Assembly: GCA_008921705.1 (NCBI GenBank)
Contig: VFFE01009197.1
Span: 822,976 to 886,975, forward strand
Reading direction: 5' to 3'
Source: Burhinus oedicnemus
Lineage: Eukaryota > Chordata > Aves > Charadriiformes > Burhinidae
DNA length: 64,000 nucleotides
Under the pieces are notes generated by a model. It did no database searches, was not told the DNA's origin, and saw only the letters and a program-made list of their open reading frames with translations. The first letter of the stretch is position 1; every line of letters begins with the position of its first letter. Of this stretch, positions 37,869-48,100 are shown one piece after another. The translations under genes and the position numbers were made by a program.

Positions 37869-39754
37869 CATAGTGCACTCATGGCTCTCTTTCTCTCTTT
37901 CCCCTGGCCTGTCACATACTGTAAAACAGACTGGGCGACACCGCTGCATTTTGTATAGAGTGAGGCATAGGACAGTGCTGAGCCGTTCTGCCTTGCTACG
38001 CTAGGTGCCTGCTATTTTCTAACTTTTGTAAGATTTAATCGTGTAGATTGCAGGTTCCTAAATACATGATGTTTGCTATTGCTAAGCCACATTTGGAAAA
38101 CAAACCAACCAACCCAGCAGGTATCAGCTGTCTTTCAAATCAAGCCAGGAGGTTTTAAGTATCAGCTACACTGCATTTTAAGTATTGCTTTAGATTCAGG
38201 CATTTGAACTCCATCTTAGTCTTTGAACAATAGGCTTCCTTGCTTCACCATGCTGTTTAGATTTTTTTAGATTTATGATTTTTTCCCGTGTTGCACATTT
38301 GCTGCAACAGTAAGGATACCTTATAGCTGGTGACAATGACGTGTGGATTTTCTTTGTGCTGTTTTCATTTACTATAAAAGGGCGTTTGCTTCCTGGTCAC
38401 AGGAAATTTTCCAGGCCTGGTAAAAATTCTGTCAACTCAGACTGTTCCCACCAAACACAAACCCACATTCTTGTTTACTTAGGCAGTTTAGATTGTAAAG
38501 CCATGTCATGAATGCAGGAAACTACATACAACTCAAAGTGGAAGATCTTCTAGTCTTTGCTTTCATTTAATATGACTTCTACTGGAAAGATATAAAATGA
38601 AAATGTTAACTGCATAACAGCATTTTCAGGCTGAACAGGTATGACTGTATGTGGCAAGGTGTTTTATTTCTAGCTGCAGATGACTGTACTTCATGTTTCA
38701 GTAGCGTTGTATCAAATAACTTACATTAGATAGTTGTACCGTAGCACTGATACTTGCCATTGTATTTATGTTTTACTAATTAAAATACAGTGCTTAAATG
38801 AAGTATGGATTCTGATTCACTCAGAAACAGCATACCGTAATTTCTTTTTGTAAGCCAAATCCTAGCTGCCGAATTCTGACTTGCGCTAGGAGCGGGTGGA
38901 TCGGAGGTCTCTAACAGCAGCCGAATTGCACATTCCAAGCTGGTTGTCTTTATTGTGTTGTGGTTTTTTAAAATGCTTTTAAAGGAGCTATAACTTAGAA
39001 TGTAGCAAGAAGTGGAAGAACATGGAGGGGGGGGAAGTGTGGTGTATGCAGCTAGAGAGTATTGGGGGGGGCAGGGTTAATGCAGTTTGTGTACACAAAA
39101 GTATGAACTAGATGTGGATAAAACCCCAGTCATTTATGACTACTTCTCCATCTTTGAGAAAATGGGACTTGCATCTAGATCAAATCAAGCTTACTTTGCA
39201 GAAATTAGTAGAAGGAAAAACAGCTGAAATTATTTTCTTAAACTGGAATGTAAGTCAATGAAGTGAAATTGCACAAAATTATGGACTGCAGAATTTTGAC
39301 CTCAGCATATACTTCTGGATAATGTACAATAGGTAAAAGTGCTGCTGGAGGATCTTTTAATTTTTTTTAACTTAAATTTCTTTTTAAGATCTAAAGTTTT
39401 AACTCTGAGATAAATCCTGAGGAATCTGTTGCTTATTACAGATACTAACTGAGACAGACACTAAATTATTATCTTTTAAAACTAAGCATCTGTCTTGGTT
39501 TGAGGAATAAATGTGCAAAATGTAAAGAAGAATTGGAAAAGAAATATATCTGGCAAAGAGGCTGGACTGATTTATTGTTATATTTATTAGTCATTAAAGT
39601 AAAGGAAAATAACTTTGTGTGTAGTGAATCTGCGTTACGTCATGGACTTTGGATTTCAGCAGCAGACAAGCACAAATCCCTTTTTTTCCACTCATCAGTA
39701 AACAAACCTAACAGCAAAAAAAATGTTGGTTTGCTACAGCTTAAGTTACCACAG

Positions 39755-39760
39755 TTTATT
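39755..39760 (-). terminator. Candidate MKRN2OS poly(A) signal AATAAA
   Basis: On the minus strand this AATAAA lies about 330 nt after the MKRN2OS stop and is followed at lower coordinates by U/GU-rich sequence (gttaggtttgtttact). Predicted only. Confidence 0.4.
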
Positions 39761-40089
39761 TGTTAAAACCCTTAATTACACAGCAGTTATGATTTCTGGT
39801 ATTAAGTGTCTTGGCAGAATAAGCATATAGTGAATGTAAACAAGAAAACATTTTTCCGTATGAATAGTTCCCATAAAAATTTTCTGTAGTGTGTACATTG
39901 TATGTATGTTATTTCATTCAAATGCACAAGTTCAGTTTCCTGATCCTTCCATGATGTGAAGGCTAACATGTAAAGTTAATTGTGTTTTTAAATACATTAA
40001 GCAGACCATGCATCTTAAACCCCGAGATTTGGAGTCTTAAGACTTCCTTTTCCCATTGCATGTTGTAGATGTTTTAATATAGCAACTGT

Positions 40090-40309
40090 TCAGCACTGTT
40101 TTTCTTGATCAGGAAGGGGTACAATGTAGAAATCATTAGCTGTTAGCTCCTGATGCAGAGTAATGTATTTGGAAGCTTTCTTTGTATGTGGGATCACAAA
40201 TTTCTCTGTAAATTCACTTTTACTCATTTGCCGTTTCCCTTGTGTGGTCAGTACGCTGTTAATGAAAGCCAGTGCGTATGTGTAGCAGTTGTGGTCATGT
40301 TCTTCATAC
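40090..40309 (-). CDS. MKRN2OS: MKRN2OS terminal coding exon
   Basis: Found by following the phase-2 donor of exon 3 (cctcacag|gtatgt) to an acceptor tttttcctag at 40,311/40,310. It encodes residues 140-212, starting RYEEHDHNCYTYALAFINSV, then FTEKFVIPH, and ending DQEKQC with TGA at 40,092-40,090. It has no upstream in-frame ATG, so an ATG-based scan does not show it. It matches the C-terminal part of the human protein. Confidence 0.93.
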
Positions 40310-43300
40310 CTAGGAAAAATATCTCGTTAGTAAGAGTTAGTTCTAATCCATTAATTACCATGCACAGAAGAATATTTTACTGAGTGAAATAAGGAAGTAC
40401 ACGCTCTCCAAGAACTATTGCCACTTTCCTTTAATACTGGTGCTTAAATATATTCTATTCATCTCAAGTTGTACTTTCTAGCCAGGGATACCAGAAACTG
40501 GAGGGGGAGGGGGGAAGGGCTGCAGACTTTACAATAATGAGTTCTTATTTTTTTATACTTATTTATACCTATTTGGGTTGTACCTTGTTAACCTTTGCTC
40601 TTCCATGTATTGTTACCCTTATTATCTAGAAAACTTCTTCCTCCAGCAGTAATGTTGTGTGTCACCACGTGCACTTCTTTCAGTGTAGCATTAACTTGGA
40701 AGCTTACTCAAAATCAAGTAAATTCTATGACTAATATGTTGATACAATTGCTATACGATGTGCCAGTCAAAATCCCATTGGCGATAATTTGTGCCAGTTG
40801 TGCAAGGACAGAAACACTAACTGAATAGCAATAGCCATTTAAAATGTTCTTGCCTTTTTTCTTTTTTTTTTTTTCCCCTGCTACCCTAACCTAGGAGCAT
40901 ATGGCAATTACCTGTTCTTTTCACTCTCAGAAATGTTTCTCAGATTCTCCCAAATGTTTCATGTTGGCCACTAACAACTTCCATTCCCTCACCACATAGT
41001 GCTACTTTTTCCACTGCCCCTGTGTAACTGCATTTTATACAGACCTGCTCAGACTCCTGTTTGCCATCTGCCTATTCCTCAAGCTTCTTCCATAATTGCC
41101 TCATCCTGTGTCATTTTTCCCTTGTTCTTCCTAGCCCTGTGACTCGTTCCTTGCCTTGTACTGTCAGTGGCTCCATGGTCTGTGTTGCCACAGGGAATCT
41201 TCTGTAAGGCTTGCCTGTCAGCCCTGGGAATTAACACGGTGTTTTTGCAAGATCTGAGGACTACGGCTATCAAAAGCAACCCAGTGACCCTAAGCCTGGT
41301 TCCAGACTGCTCACCGTTTTCTTCAAAGCTCTTCTGGTTTGTTAAGGGTATCCAAAGTGACCTATGAGCTCCCGTTTAGTAAGCAAGCAATTTGCGACAG
41401 TGTACTTGCTTTACCAAAATAATTGTTAAAGAAAAATAATTCCGAGTAACTTCAAGAGTGGCCATCATTGCTGTGCAGTGCAAAACATATGGAAATTACA
41501 CTGAAAAAAACGTTGGGTTCACTAGCTCAGGGCTGAGTCTGCAGACTGCTGCAGCATGTCTGGCTAACTTCTCTGTACCCAAGTGCTTTACTGAATCAGT
41601 TCAACCATTAAGCAAAGCATGTAACTTTTCACTTTTGTTTGCAGACTATCTTTGTATTTATAATGCAAAAGACTGTAATACACTTCTCATTACCATCTGT
41701 GTCTTCCAGTTAGCTTCTCTTTTTTGGGAAGCAATGTCTTTACATCTTGACAAGAAAAACATCAGTAATTTAAGACATTGTTGGTCATGGCTGTGGCCGC
41801 TGTTCTTTGCTGCTGTTATGTACCATCCTTCCAGTAAATTAAAAGCAATCAAGAATATTAGAATCGGGCTTGGCCTGAACCCAAAGGAGTTACAGGATTA
41901 GTTTAGTGCAGTTCCTGCCCATTGAAAAAATAAACAGAGGAATTAATTTAACATCTTACAAAAAAAAAAAAAAAAAGTTCAGTTTTCAGCAGTTTAGTGG
42001 TCACTGGTCTATTTGTGGAAAAGGTAGGTCACTTTGTCAGGAGGTGGCAGACCGAGGAAAACTGAAGAAAAGCTTGTAAAAGAGACGCACACATCTACCT
42101 GCCTTCTGCCAATGCTTTTTTGACATCAGATTAATTTTAATAACATTAAGGCACTGGGAACTGTAAAAGTATTGGAGAGACACAAATCCTGTTGGCTTTA
42201 CAAGTTCCATAGACGTGTAAAAATTCTATTCTAGGTCAAATTCTTTCATCTCCTGGTACCAGGGAGATAATACATTATCTCTGAAATTTTAGTCAAGCAC
42301 ATACAGAATTGCTAAAACCTGCTTTTGATTTATTGTGGGTTTTTTTTCCTTTATATAAGATGACGTCTACTGTTTGTTAACTTAAACACTTCATAGAACC
42401 ATGATCAGACAGGCTGTTTGTTACATGTGCTGTTACTCATGAACAGTTCAAGGACTGGCGTTTTCTTGGAGAGCAGGCTGCTTTGTCATCAGCAGGCTTG
42501 GTGATGTGGCAGTGCATGCTTTAGCTGGTCTGCGTAACTTGTAATGCTGTCATCAGGCATTAACTTCAAGGAAAGCTATGAAGAACTGAACATTCTCATT
42601 GGAACGTGCTGGTTTAATTCAAACTATGTGGAAGTCTTTCTGTATTTTAACTATTCAAAGCAATGTTACGAACCAGCTGGAAGAGCTGGAAATGAGCCTG
42701 TGTTTCCCATTTCTGATCATTGACAACAAAGTCATCTGGATGTACCATCTGGGCAAGAATCCCATCAGTGTGGTCAGCCTGTAAATGCAAATACACCTAA
42801 AACTGTTGAAACCTGAAAGAAATAATTATAGAATTGTGCCTGGACTTTTCTACTTCCATACTCAGCAGCATACGCCTAAAGGTAATGTTTCATTGAACTT
42901 AGTTTTTTCATGCAAAATTCTTCTGTTGCTGAAGAAAACTTCCCTAAAATGACCTCTTTATTTTAAAGCTTTCACATTCCAGCAGGTAAGTTTGTTACTT
43001 AGGTCTTAAATATACCGTTTTTCTGTTTAGCAAGGCCACTAAGTTTCAAGACAGCCAAACAGTGTTGTTTAGACTGGTTTGTTAGAAATGCATGCTCTAA
43101 AGGAGCAAGGCTCTGAATGAACCACAAGCCTCACAGGATCCAAAACAGAATAGCCCCATTTATCATCCCAGACTAAAAACTCCTATTGCATCCAGGTTTT
43201 AAACTACATACCTGTGAGGAAGCCAGGCCTCTCCCACAGAAAATTCCTCTAGGAGCTTATCCCACTCCCGAAGAAGCCCAAACATGTCTGGCTGTACTAG

Positions 43301-44895
43301 TGGGATACTAATGCACTGTTCCCATCCAGTTTCAGCTCTGTGAATGCCCTCTTCGTTATAATTATACACCACACCTGAAAATAAAAAGCAACAGATTGTC
43401 AGGTGGAGCAGGAGAATCCCAGCCATATTCCTTCCTTTTCTTTTTTTTTTTTTTTTAAAGTGATGAAGGCTACTACTAGTTTCCCATACTGCTATTCTTT
43501 CAGACTAGCTATCCCCTAGCTTCCCACAGAGTAGAAAATGCAATGCTTGCTTTTATCAAAAAACCTTTTTCTCATTTTTACAATGTGATTTCAGGTGTCT
43601 CTTGATAAGGAAAGCAATTAAAGGACAACCAGGCTTCTTTTTTAAACCCACAAATTAGACCACTTTTATGTTGAACATCTCAAGTGAGATTTTTTAGGGT
43701 GGACCCTACTCTAGGAGAACCTGGTATGTTTTTTTAACGTGGGGATATATTTTTTATTTTAATTAGTATTTTTAGAATTAGCAAAAACTGCGTTTAAGTC
43801 AACATCTCCTGAAACTTCTTTTAAAAAGTAGGCTGCGTAGCTTTTTTTATTTCCCTGCGTCAGGAACAGAAGTCACCTTTCCAGTTCATTCTGCGCAGCG
43901 AGAAGAGAGGTGTACAGCTTTGATTTGTGTGCTCACTGCTGCAAAGCGAGATAAATTCTTGTACTCAAGACTTTTTGATCTTTACATGATACTCTTTTGT
44001 GGCCAACAGCTGAGCTCCCAGTTCTGGTACCTGCAGCACGCTGAGGAAGTGCGCATCCTTCAACAGCAAAGCATCAGATATTTGGTTGTTGTAGCCCTGC
44101 ACTTTTAACAGGTACCAGATGCTGCCGGAACAGCAGAGGTGGCTCTGAAATAACTGCTGCGCAATTTGGGTTATCACAGGCGAAGGGGGCAGACCCAAAC
44201 TGGGCATACAGCCTAAATAGAGGGCATGGGAGATGGGCAGTAGTTTGTAAGGCAGCTACAAAGTACTTTTTACCGTGACTGTTGGTTATTCCAACGTGAA
44301 GATCAGATTTTCCATCGTATCCTCTGAAAGACAAGCAGCGGTGTTGGCAATGGAGGCAAGCATTGCTCGTCCCTGTTAGAAAGGCCCCGACACTGTCTCT
44401 TTCTCAGAGCAGGTGGCACCACGGGGCTACCTGGGCCCAAGGTGTGGATCGGGAGGCAAAACTCTACTTAAAACAGCATTTTTATTTCCAGAAAAGGGTT
44501 TGGTCAGTCAGTTACCGCTTCCCCGGTGCGGGGCTGGGTAAAGGCCCTTGGCGGAGGGGCGCTGCTGGGCCTACAGGCGCCGCTCCACCACCGTGAACAC
44601 AAGGTGGAAGCCGCCTCTCCGCGGGCCTCGGGCCTCCCCCCCTCCCCGGCGGCGGTCGCTCGGGCTCCCCGGGAGCCGCGGGCCCCTACCCGAGGAAGGT
44701 GCCGGTGGTGGGCCGCAGGAGGAAGGCGCGGGGCTGTCGGTGGCCCTGTCGGAAAGGGCTGGGGAGGCGAACGGGGGCGCCGGCCAGCCCGACGCCGCGC
44801 AGGGGGCACCCGCACGCGGGGCAGCGCTGCGGCGGCCGGCGGCAGAAGATGTCGGTGCGGCAGTGCCTCACCCGCAGGATGGCGGCCTCCGCCAT
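40090..44895 (-). CDS. MKRN2OS: MKRN2OS, MKRN2 opposite-strand protein
   Basis: Function is unknown; the family is named for its position opposite MKRN2 (human C3orf83). Coding exons on the minus strand: 44,895-44,690; 44,323-44,274; 43,374-43,212; 40,309-40,090. They join in frame into 212 codons with GT-AG introns. Residues that align with the human protein as I remember it include FLLRPTTGTFLG, YDGKSDLHVGITN, VVYNYNEEGIHRAE, CISIPLVQP, EAWLPHRYEEHDHNCYTYAL and FTEKFVIP. The N-terminal part has a Cys12...Cys25-Pro-Ala-Cys28 arrangement that could bind zinc, which is an inference. No signal peptide or membrane segment is seen. It is divergent from MKRN2 with 199 bp between start codons. Confidence 0.95.
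40503..40519 (+). other. G-rich tract with quadruplex potential
   Basis: G5, G6 and G3 runs separated by 1-2 A residues, in MKRN2OS intron 3 on the non-template side. Quadruplex formation is only a possibility. Confidence 0.4.
41458..41976 (+). other. Possible retrocopy: open frame, AATAAA and A17 tail
   Basis: A 147-codon open frame (41,458-41,901) is followed by AATAAA at 41,929-41,934 and, 25 bases later, a pure A17 run at 41,960-41,976, antisense inside MKRN2OS intron 3. That order is typical of a reverse-transcribed mRNA 3' end. I do not recognise the protein or a parent gene, and no target-site duplication could be fixed, so the left boundary is unknown. It could also be a genomic A-run beside a chance hexamer. 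Confidence 0.3.
43212..43374 (-). CDS. MKRN2OS: MKRN2OS coding exon 3
   Basis: Acceptor ttttcag, donor cacag|gtatgt. Encodes residues 86-140: VVYNYNEEGIHRAETGWEQC through SVGEAWLPHR. The WEQCISIPLVQPDMFGLL stretch parallels the human WEESISIPLLQPNMYG. Confidence 0.95.
44274..44323 (-). CDS. MKRN2OS: MKRN2OS coding exon 2 (50 nt)
   Basis: Acceptor gtctttcag, donor tcacg|gtaaaa. Encodes residues 69-86, GYDGKSDLHVGITNSHG, matching the human YDGRSDLHVGITN block. Confidence 0.94.
44690..44895 (-). CDS. MKRN2OS: MKRN2OS first coding exon
   Basis: Starts MAEAAILRVRHC and includes Cys-Pro-Ala-Cys and the conserved FLLRPTTGTFLG block (residues 1-69). Donor ctcgg|gtaggg. The start fits the short N terminus of the family, and the next exon restores the frame. 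Confidence 0.92.
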
Positions 44896-45068
44896 GGACG
44901 GCGCTCCGCTCCGCCGCCCGCCCCTCTAGGGTCGGGCCGAGCGGCGCTCTAGCCCGCCCCGCCGCACTCTCCATGGCGCGGCGCAGCGGTGAATACTGTC
45001 CGTGCGGCCCCGCCCTTCCGCCCGCGGCGGAGCGGAACCCCGGGGCGCGGCGAGGGGGCCGGGCCGGC

Positions 45069-45079
45069 GGGGGGGGGGG
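45069..45079 (+). other. G11 run in the MKRN2 5' UTR
   Basis: Eleven consecutive G, followed by GGAGCGGGG, end 15 bases before the MKRN2 ATG. If transcribed, this could fold into an RNA quadruplex close to the start codon. Presence in the mRNA is inferred from position. Confidence 0.5.
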
Positions 45080-45094
45080 AGGAGCGGGGCCAGG

Positions 45095-45120
45095 ATGAGC
45101 ACGAAGCAGGTGACCTGCAG
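45095..45120 (+). CDS. MKRN2: MKRN2 coding exon 1
   Basis: 26 nt, encoding MSTKQVTC plus two bases of Arg9; donor tgcag|gtgagc. The start matches mammalian MSTKQITCRYF. Confidence 0.96.
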
Positions 45121-48100
45121 GTGAGCGTCCGCCGGCGCGGCCCGGCAAACCCCCACCCCTGGACCGGCCCCGCCGCCTGGGGCCCCCTCACGGTGAGGGC
45201 GAGGTGACGGAGGCCGCCCTCTGGTCCCGGCCCGCCGCTTCGTCGGACTGCCCCGTCCGCCGGCAGCGCCGGCCTCCGGAGAGGCCGGGACTCGGCAGCG
45301 CCGGTGACGGGCCCGAGCGTCGCCCAGGCGGCGGCGGCGGCTGCGGTGCCTGGCGCTGCCCGGGGCGGGGAAGCGGTGTCCCGCCGGGGCTGTGGGCGCA
45401 GAGGGCTGTTACCCTGGGCCCGTGCGGCCTCCGAAGGGGGTATCCCCGCTCTGAGAGCCAAGCGCCGTCAGGTTTGGAGGGGAAACGCTTTCCAGGGGCT
45501 CCTCTGGGACGGAAAACCGTTTGTGTCCTCACCCTTACAAAACAGACTTCTTTGAGCAGAGCTCTGGCCTGGTTTGAGCAACACAGGACTCGTTTCTTTT
45601 CTCACGCCTGGGAAAACTGCACTTTTAGAAGACTCTAGTGTCTAAATTTGTGAAAATATTGACTTCATAGCCAGCTATGCTGTGTGGGTTTCAAGGTCTC
45701 AGTGTTTCGAGCTGGCCAGGTGCAGGGATGAGGAGGAGCGAGACCCGGGCACTTGACCCAAGCTGGCCAACAGGGTTATTTCATACCAGGAACAGCACAT
45801 TCAATAGAAATTAGAAAGTTTGCTGAGGAGTTCTCTCTCTCCCTTGATGGCAGTGATCCTGAGAATTTCTTGCCCCCAGTGCCGGACCCCTGAGCCCTTC
45901 CCTTCCTCCTGAAGCCGTAGCACTCGCAGTGTCCCACATTTGCTGTTCCCTGCTGGGAGTGCACAGCTTCCTACGGATAGAATGGGCTGAGTATAATCCT
46001 TGTGTATTTTATATTGGTATCAGGATCAATATTGGTTCTTTAGTGTTATTTCTGTTAATTATCTAGTCTTATTCCATTAAATCTGTTTGTATTTCAACTC
46101 TCGGGTTTTCTTGTTTTTTCTGATTTCCCTTCCTGGGTGGGGAGAGGTCATTGCGTGAGAGAATAATTGTCTGAACGACAATATATTGTTGTGGGTTCCT
46201 CAAACCATAACAACCTCCTTCTCCGCCAGGTACTACATGCAAGGAGTGTGTCGGGAGGGAAGCAAGTGTCTGTTCTCGCATGACTTATCTACAAGCAAAT
46301 CCTCTACCATCTGCAAGTATTACCAGAAGGGACAATGTGCCTATGGAGCTCGGTGCAGGTAAAGACCCAACTCCTTTTGGAACAGCACATTCAGAAGAAC
46401 TGGGCATAATAATCCCATGCAGTCGGCTTTAAACCCCAGGGAATCAAGAAAAGATAAGACTTTTTAAATGACAGAGGGAATGAAATAATGTATTAAATAG
46501 GAGCTTTTTCTCCCCTGACCAAAACTGGCTTATGGATGCAATATCTTAGTTTTACTCTGCCTTGGCTTCAGCAATTATTTTACTCTGTAGAAATTAAGCT
46601 TCAGGTTTCACATATGTTTTCATGCAGTTCCTATTATAGTAAAACCTATTAAGTACAAAAAACAGAGCCTGTGACTTCACATGAAATGGCACTTGGCGGC
46701 ATGGTTTGCTTTCCACGTGACCAAAGTGGCTGGAAGTGGGCAGTGTTTCGGCAGTGCTTCGCTCAGGTCTCCTGATGTAGATTCTAACACACAATTTTGA
46801 GGACTTTCAGTTCTGTCTTAGAGCAAAGTGTTTTTCTCACAATCCCCTAGGTTTGTTGGGAACACTGAACAGTACCATGCCTTTTTCTGACGTCTTCTGG
46901 TTAAAACTCCTTGAGAAATGCTCTAGTAAATGTGTTAGTTAATGTTGTTATATTCCATCAGGGTTGTGCCGCAGGGCAGTCCATGGCCCCTTCGTGGAAA
47001 AATTATGGTCACAGATGAGAAGCCTGTGTTTGCACCTTCACCTGACCAGCACAGGGGATCTCACGATGTTGTGTGATTGCAATGGCAATTCTTTCCTTTG
47101 CTTAGTTCATAGTACCAAACTTGAATCAGGAGATTGAACATTAGAGGTTTGATAGGACCGAGGGGTCCTGGCTTCAAACTAGAAGAGGGGAGATTTAGAT
47201 TAGATATCAGGAAGAAATTCTTTACTGTGAGGGTGCTGAGACACGGGAAGAGGTTGCCCAGGGAAGCTGTGACTGCCCCATCCCTGGAGGTGTTCAAGGC
47301 CAGGTTAGATGGGGCTTTCAGCAACCAGGTCTAGTGGGAGGTGTCCTTGCCCATGGCAGGGGGGTTGGAACTAGATGATCTTTAAGGTCCCTTCCAACCT
47401 AAACTGTTCTATGATTCTGTGATGATTTCTGCAGCTTCTGTTAGCTGCTCACATTGGATCAGTAATGTATAACGTTGCTGATGGCCATGTTGTTCACAGG
47501 GACCACGTCACACGCTGACTGGACTGTAATGATGGCTGCAAAGTGCATTGCTGTTTTACTCCAGCTGTTGCTGGAGTTTGGGGCACTCAGCGCACGTAAT
47601 TGATTCATGCATATAGCATGTCTGTGGGCACGTACAGGACCAGAAATGTATCTGGAGAATATTTTTGTTCTGATCAAAAATGTTCTAGTATGTCCGTGGC
47701 TTTACTGGACCAGCCTCTTTGCTGCACTGATTGCTTCTGCTCTGCTGCTGGAGTATATTTCTGTGGCTTTACCGGATGTTTTGAGTCCTTTCCTATCCGT
47801 ATGCAAATACTGCATCTTCTCCTGTGGTGTGGGAGCATAAAACCTGTGCTGCGGCTTGCGGGGGGAAAACGAGATCGTGAAATGTTGCTTCTTCCTGCAC
47901 AGCGTTTTGGTGTTGCTTCTCTGAGAAATGCCAGCAAACCTGTTTGCGTGAGGGGATGACGAAGATCTAATTTAATATGCACATGAATGATGTTCTTTCA
48001 GCTATGCTGGATGTCTCTGGAGGAGAAAATATAGGTGTGCTTTCAGAAGCATCCATTTTCTGAGACTGAGAAACCTTTCAATCTGACTTTGAAAGAGACT

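Larger units (their letters stand above)
36695..40089. other. Tail-to-tail TSEN2 / MKRN2OS 3' interval
   Basis: Holds the 3' UTRs of TSEN2 (+) and MKRN2OS (-). Candidate TSEN2 poly(A) signals are ATTAAA at 36,909 and 38,779 and AATAAA at 39,506. It also contains the inverted repeat at 37,438-37,576, a T26 run (37,843-37,868) and two G8 runs (39,027-39,034 and 39,064-39,071). No further coding exon was recognised. Confidence 0.6.
44500..45560. promoter_or_regulatory. CpG island, bidirectional MKRN2OS / MKRN2 promoter
   Basis: GC-rich, CG-dense sequence covers both first exons. The two ATG codons are 199 bp apart (44,896-45,094 between them), with GC boxes (cccgccccgcc near 44,956 and ccccgccc near 45,008) and no TATA box. 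A shared divergent promoter is inferred from geometry and composition. Long open frames on both strands here are composition artefacts. Confidence 0.85.

Noticed and set aside
44504..45638. Long open frames on both strands (up to 214 codons) around the MKRN2 promoter
   Set aside because: High GC content explains them; they overlap the true first exons of MKRN2OS and MKRN2 in other frames.
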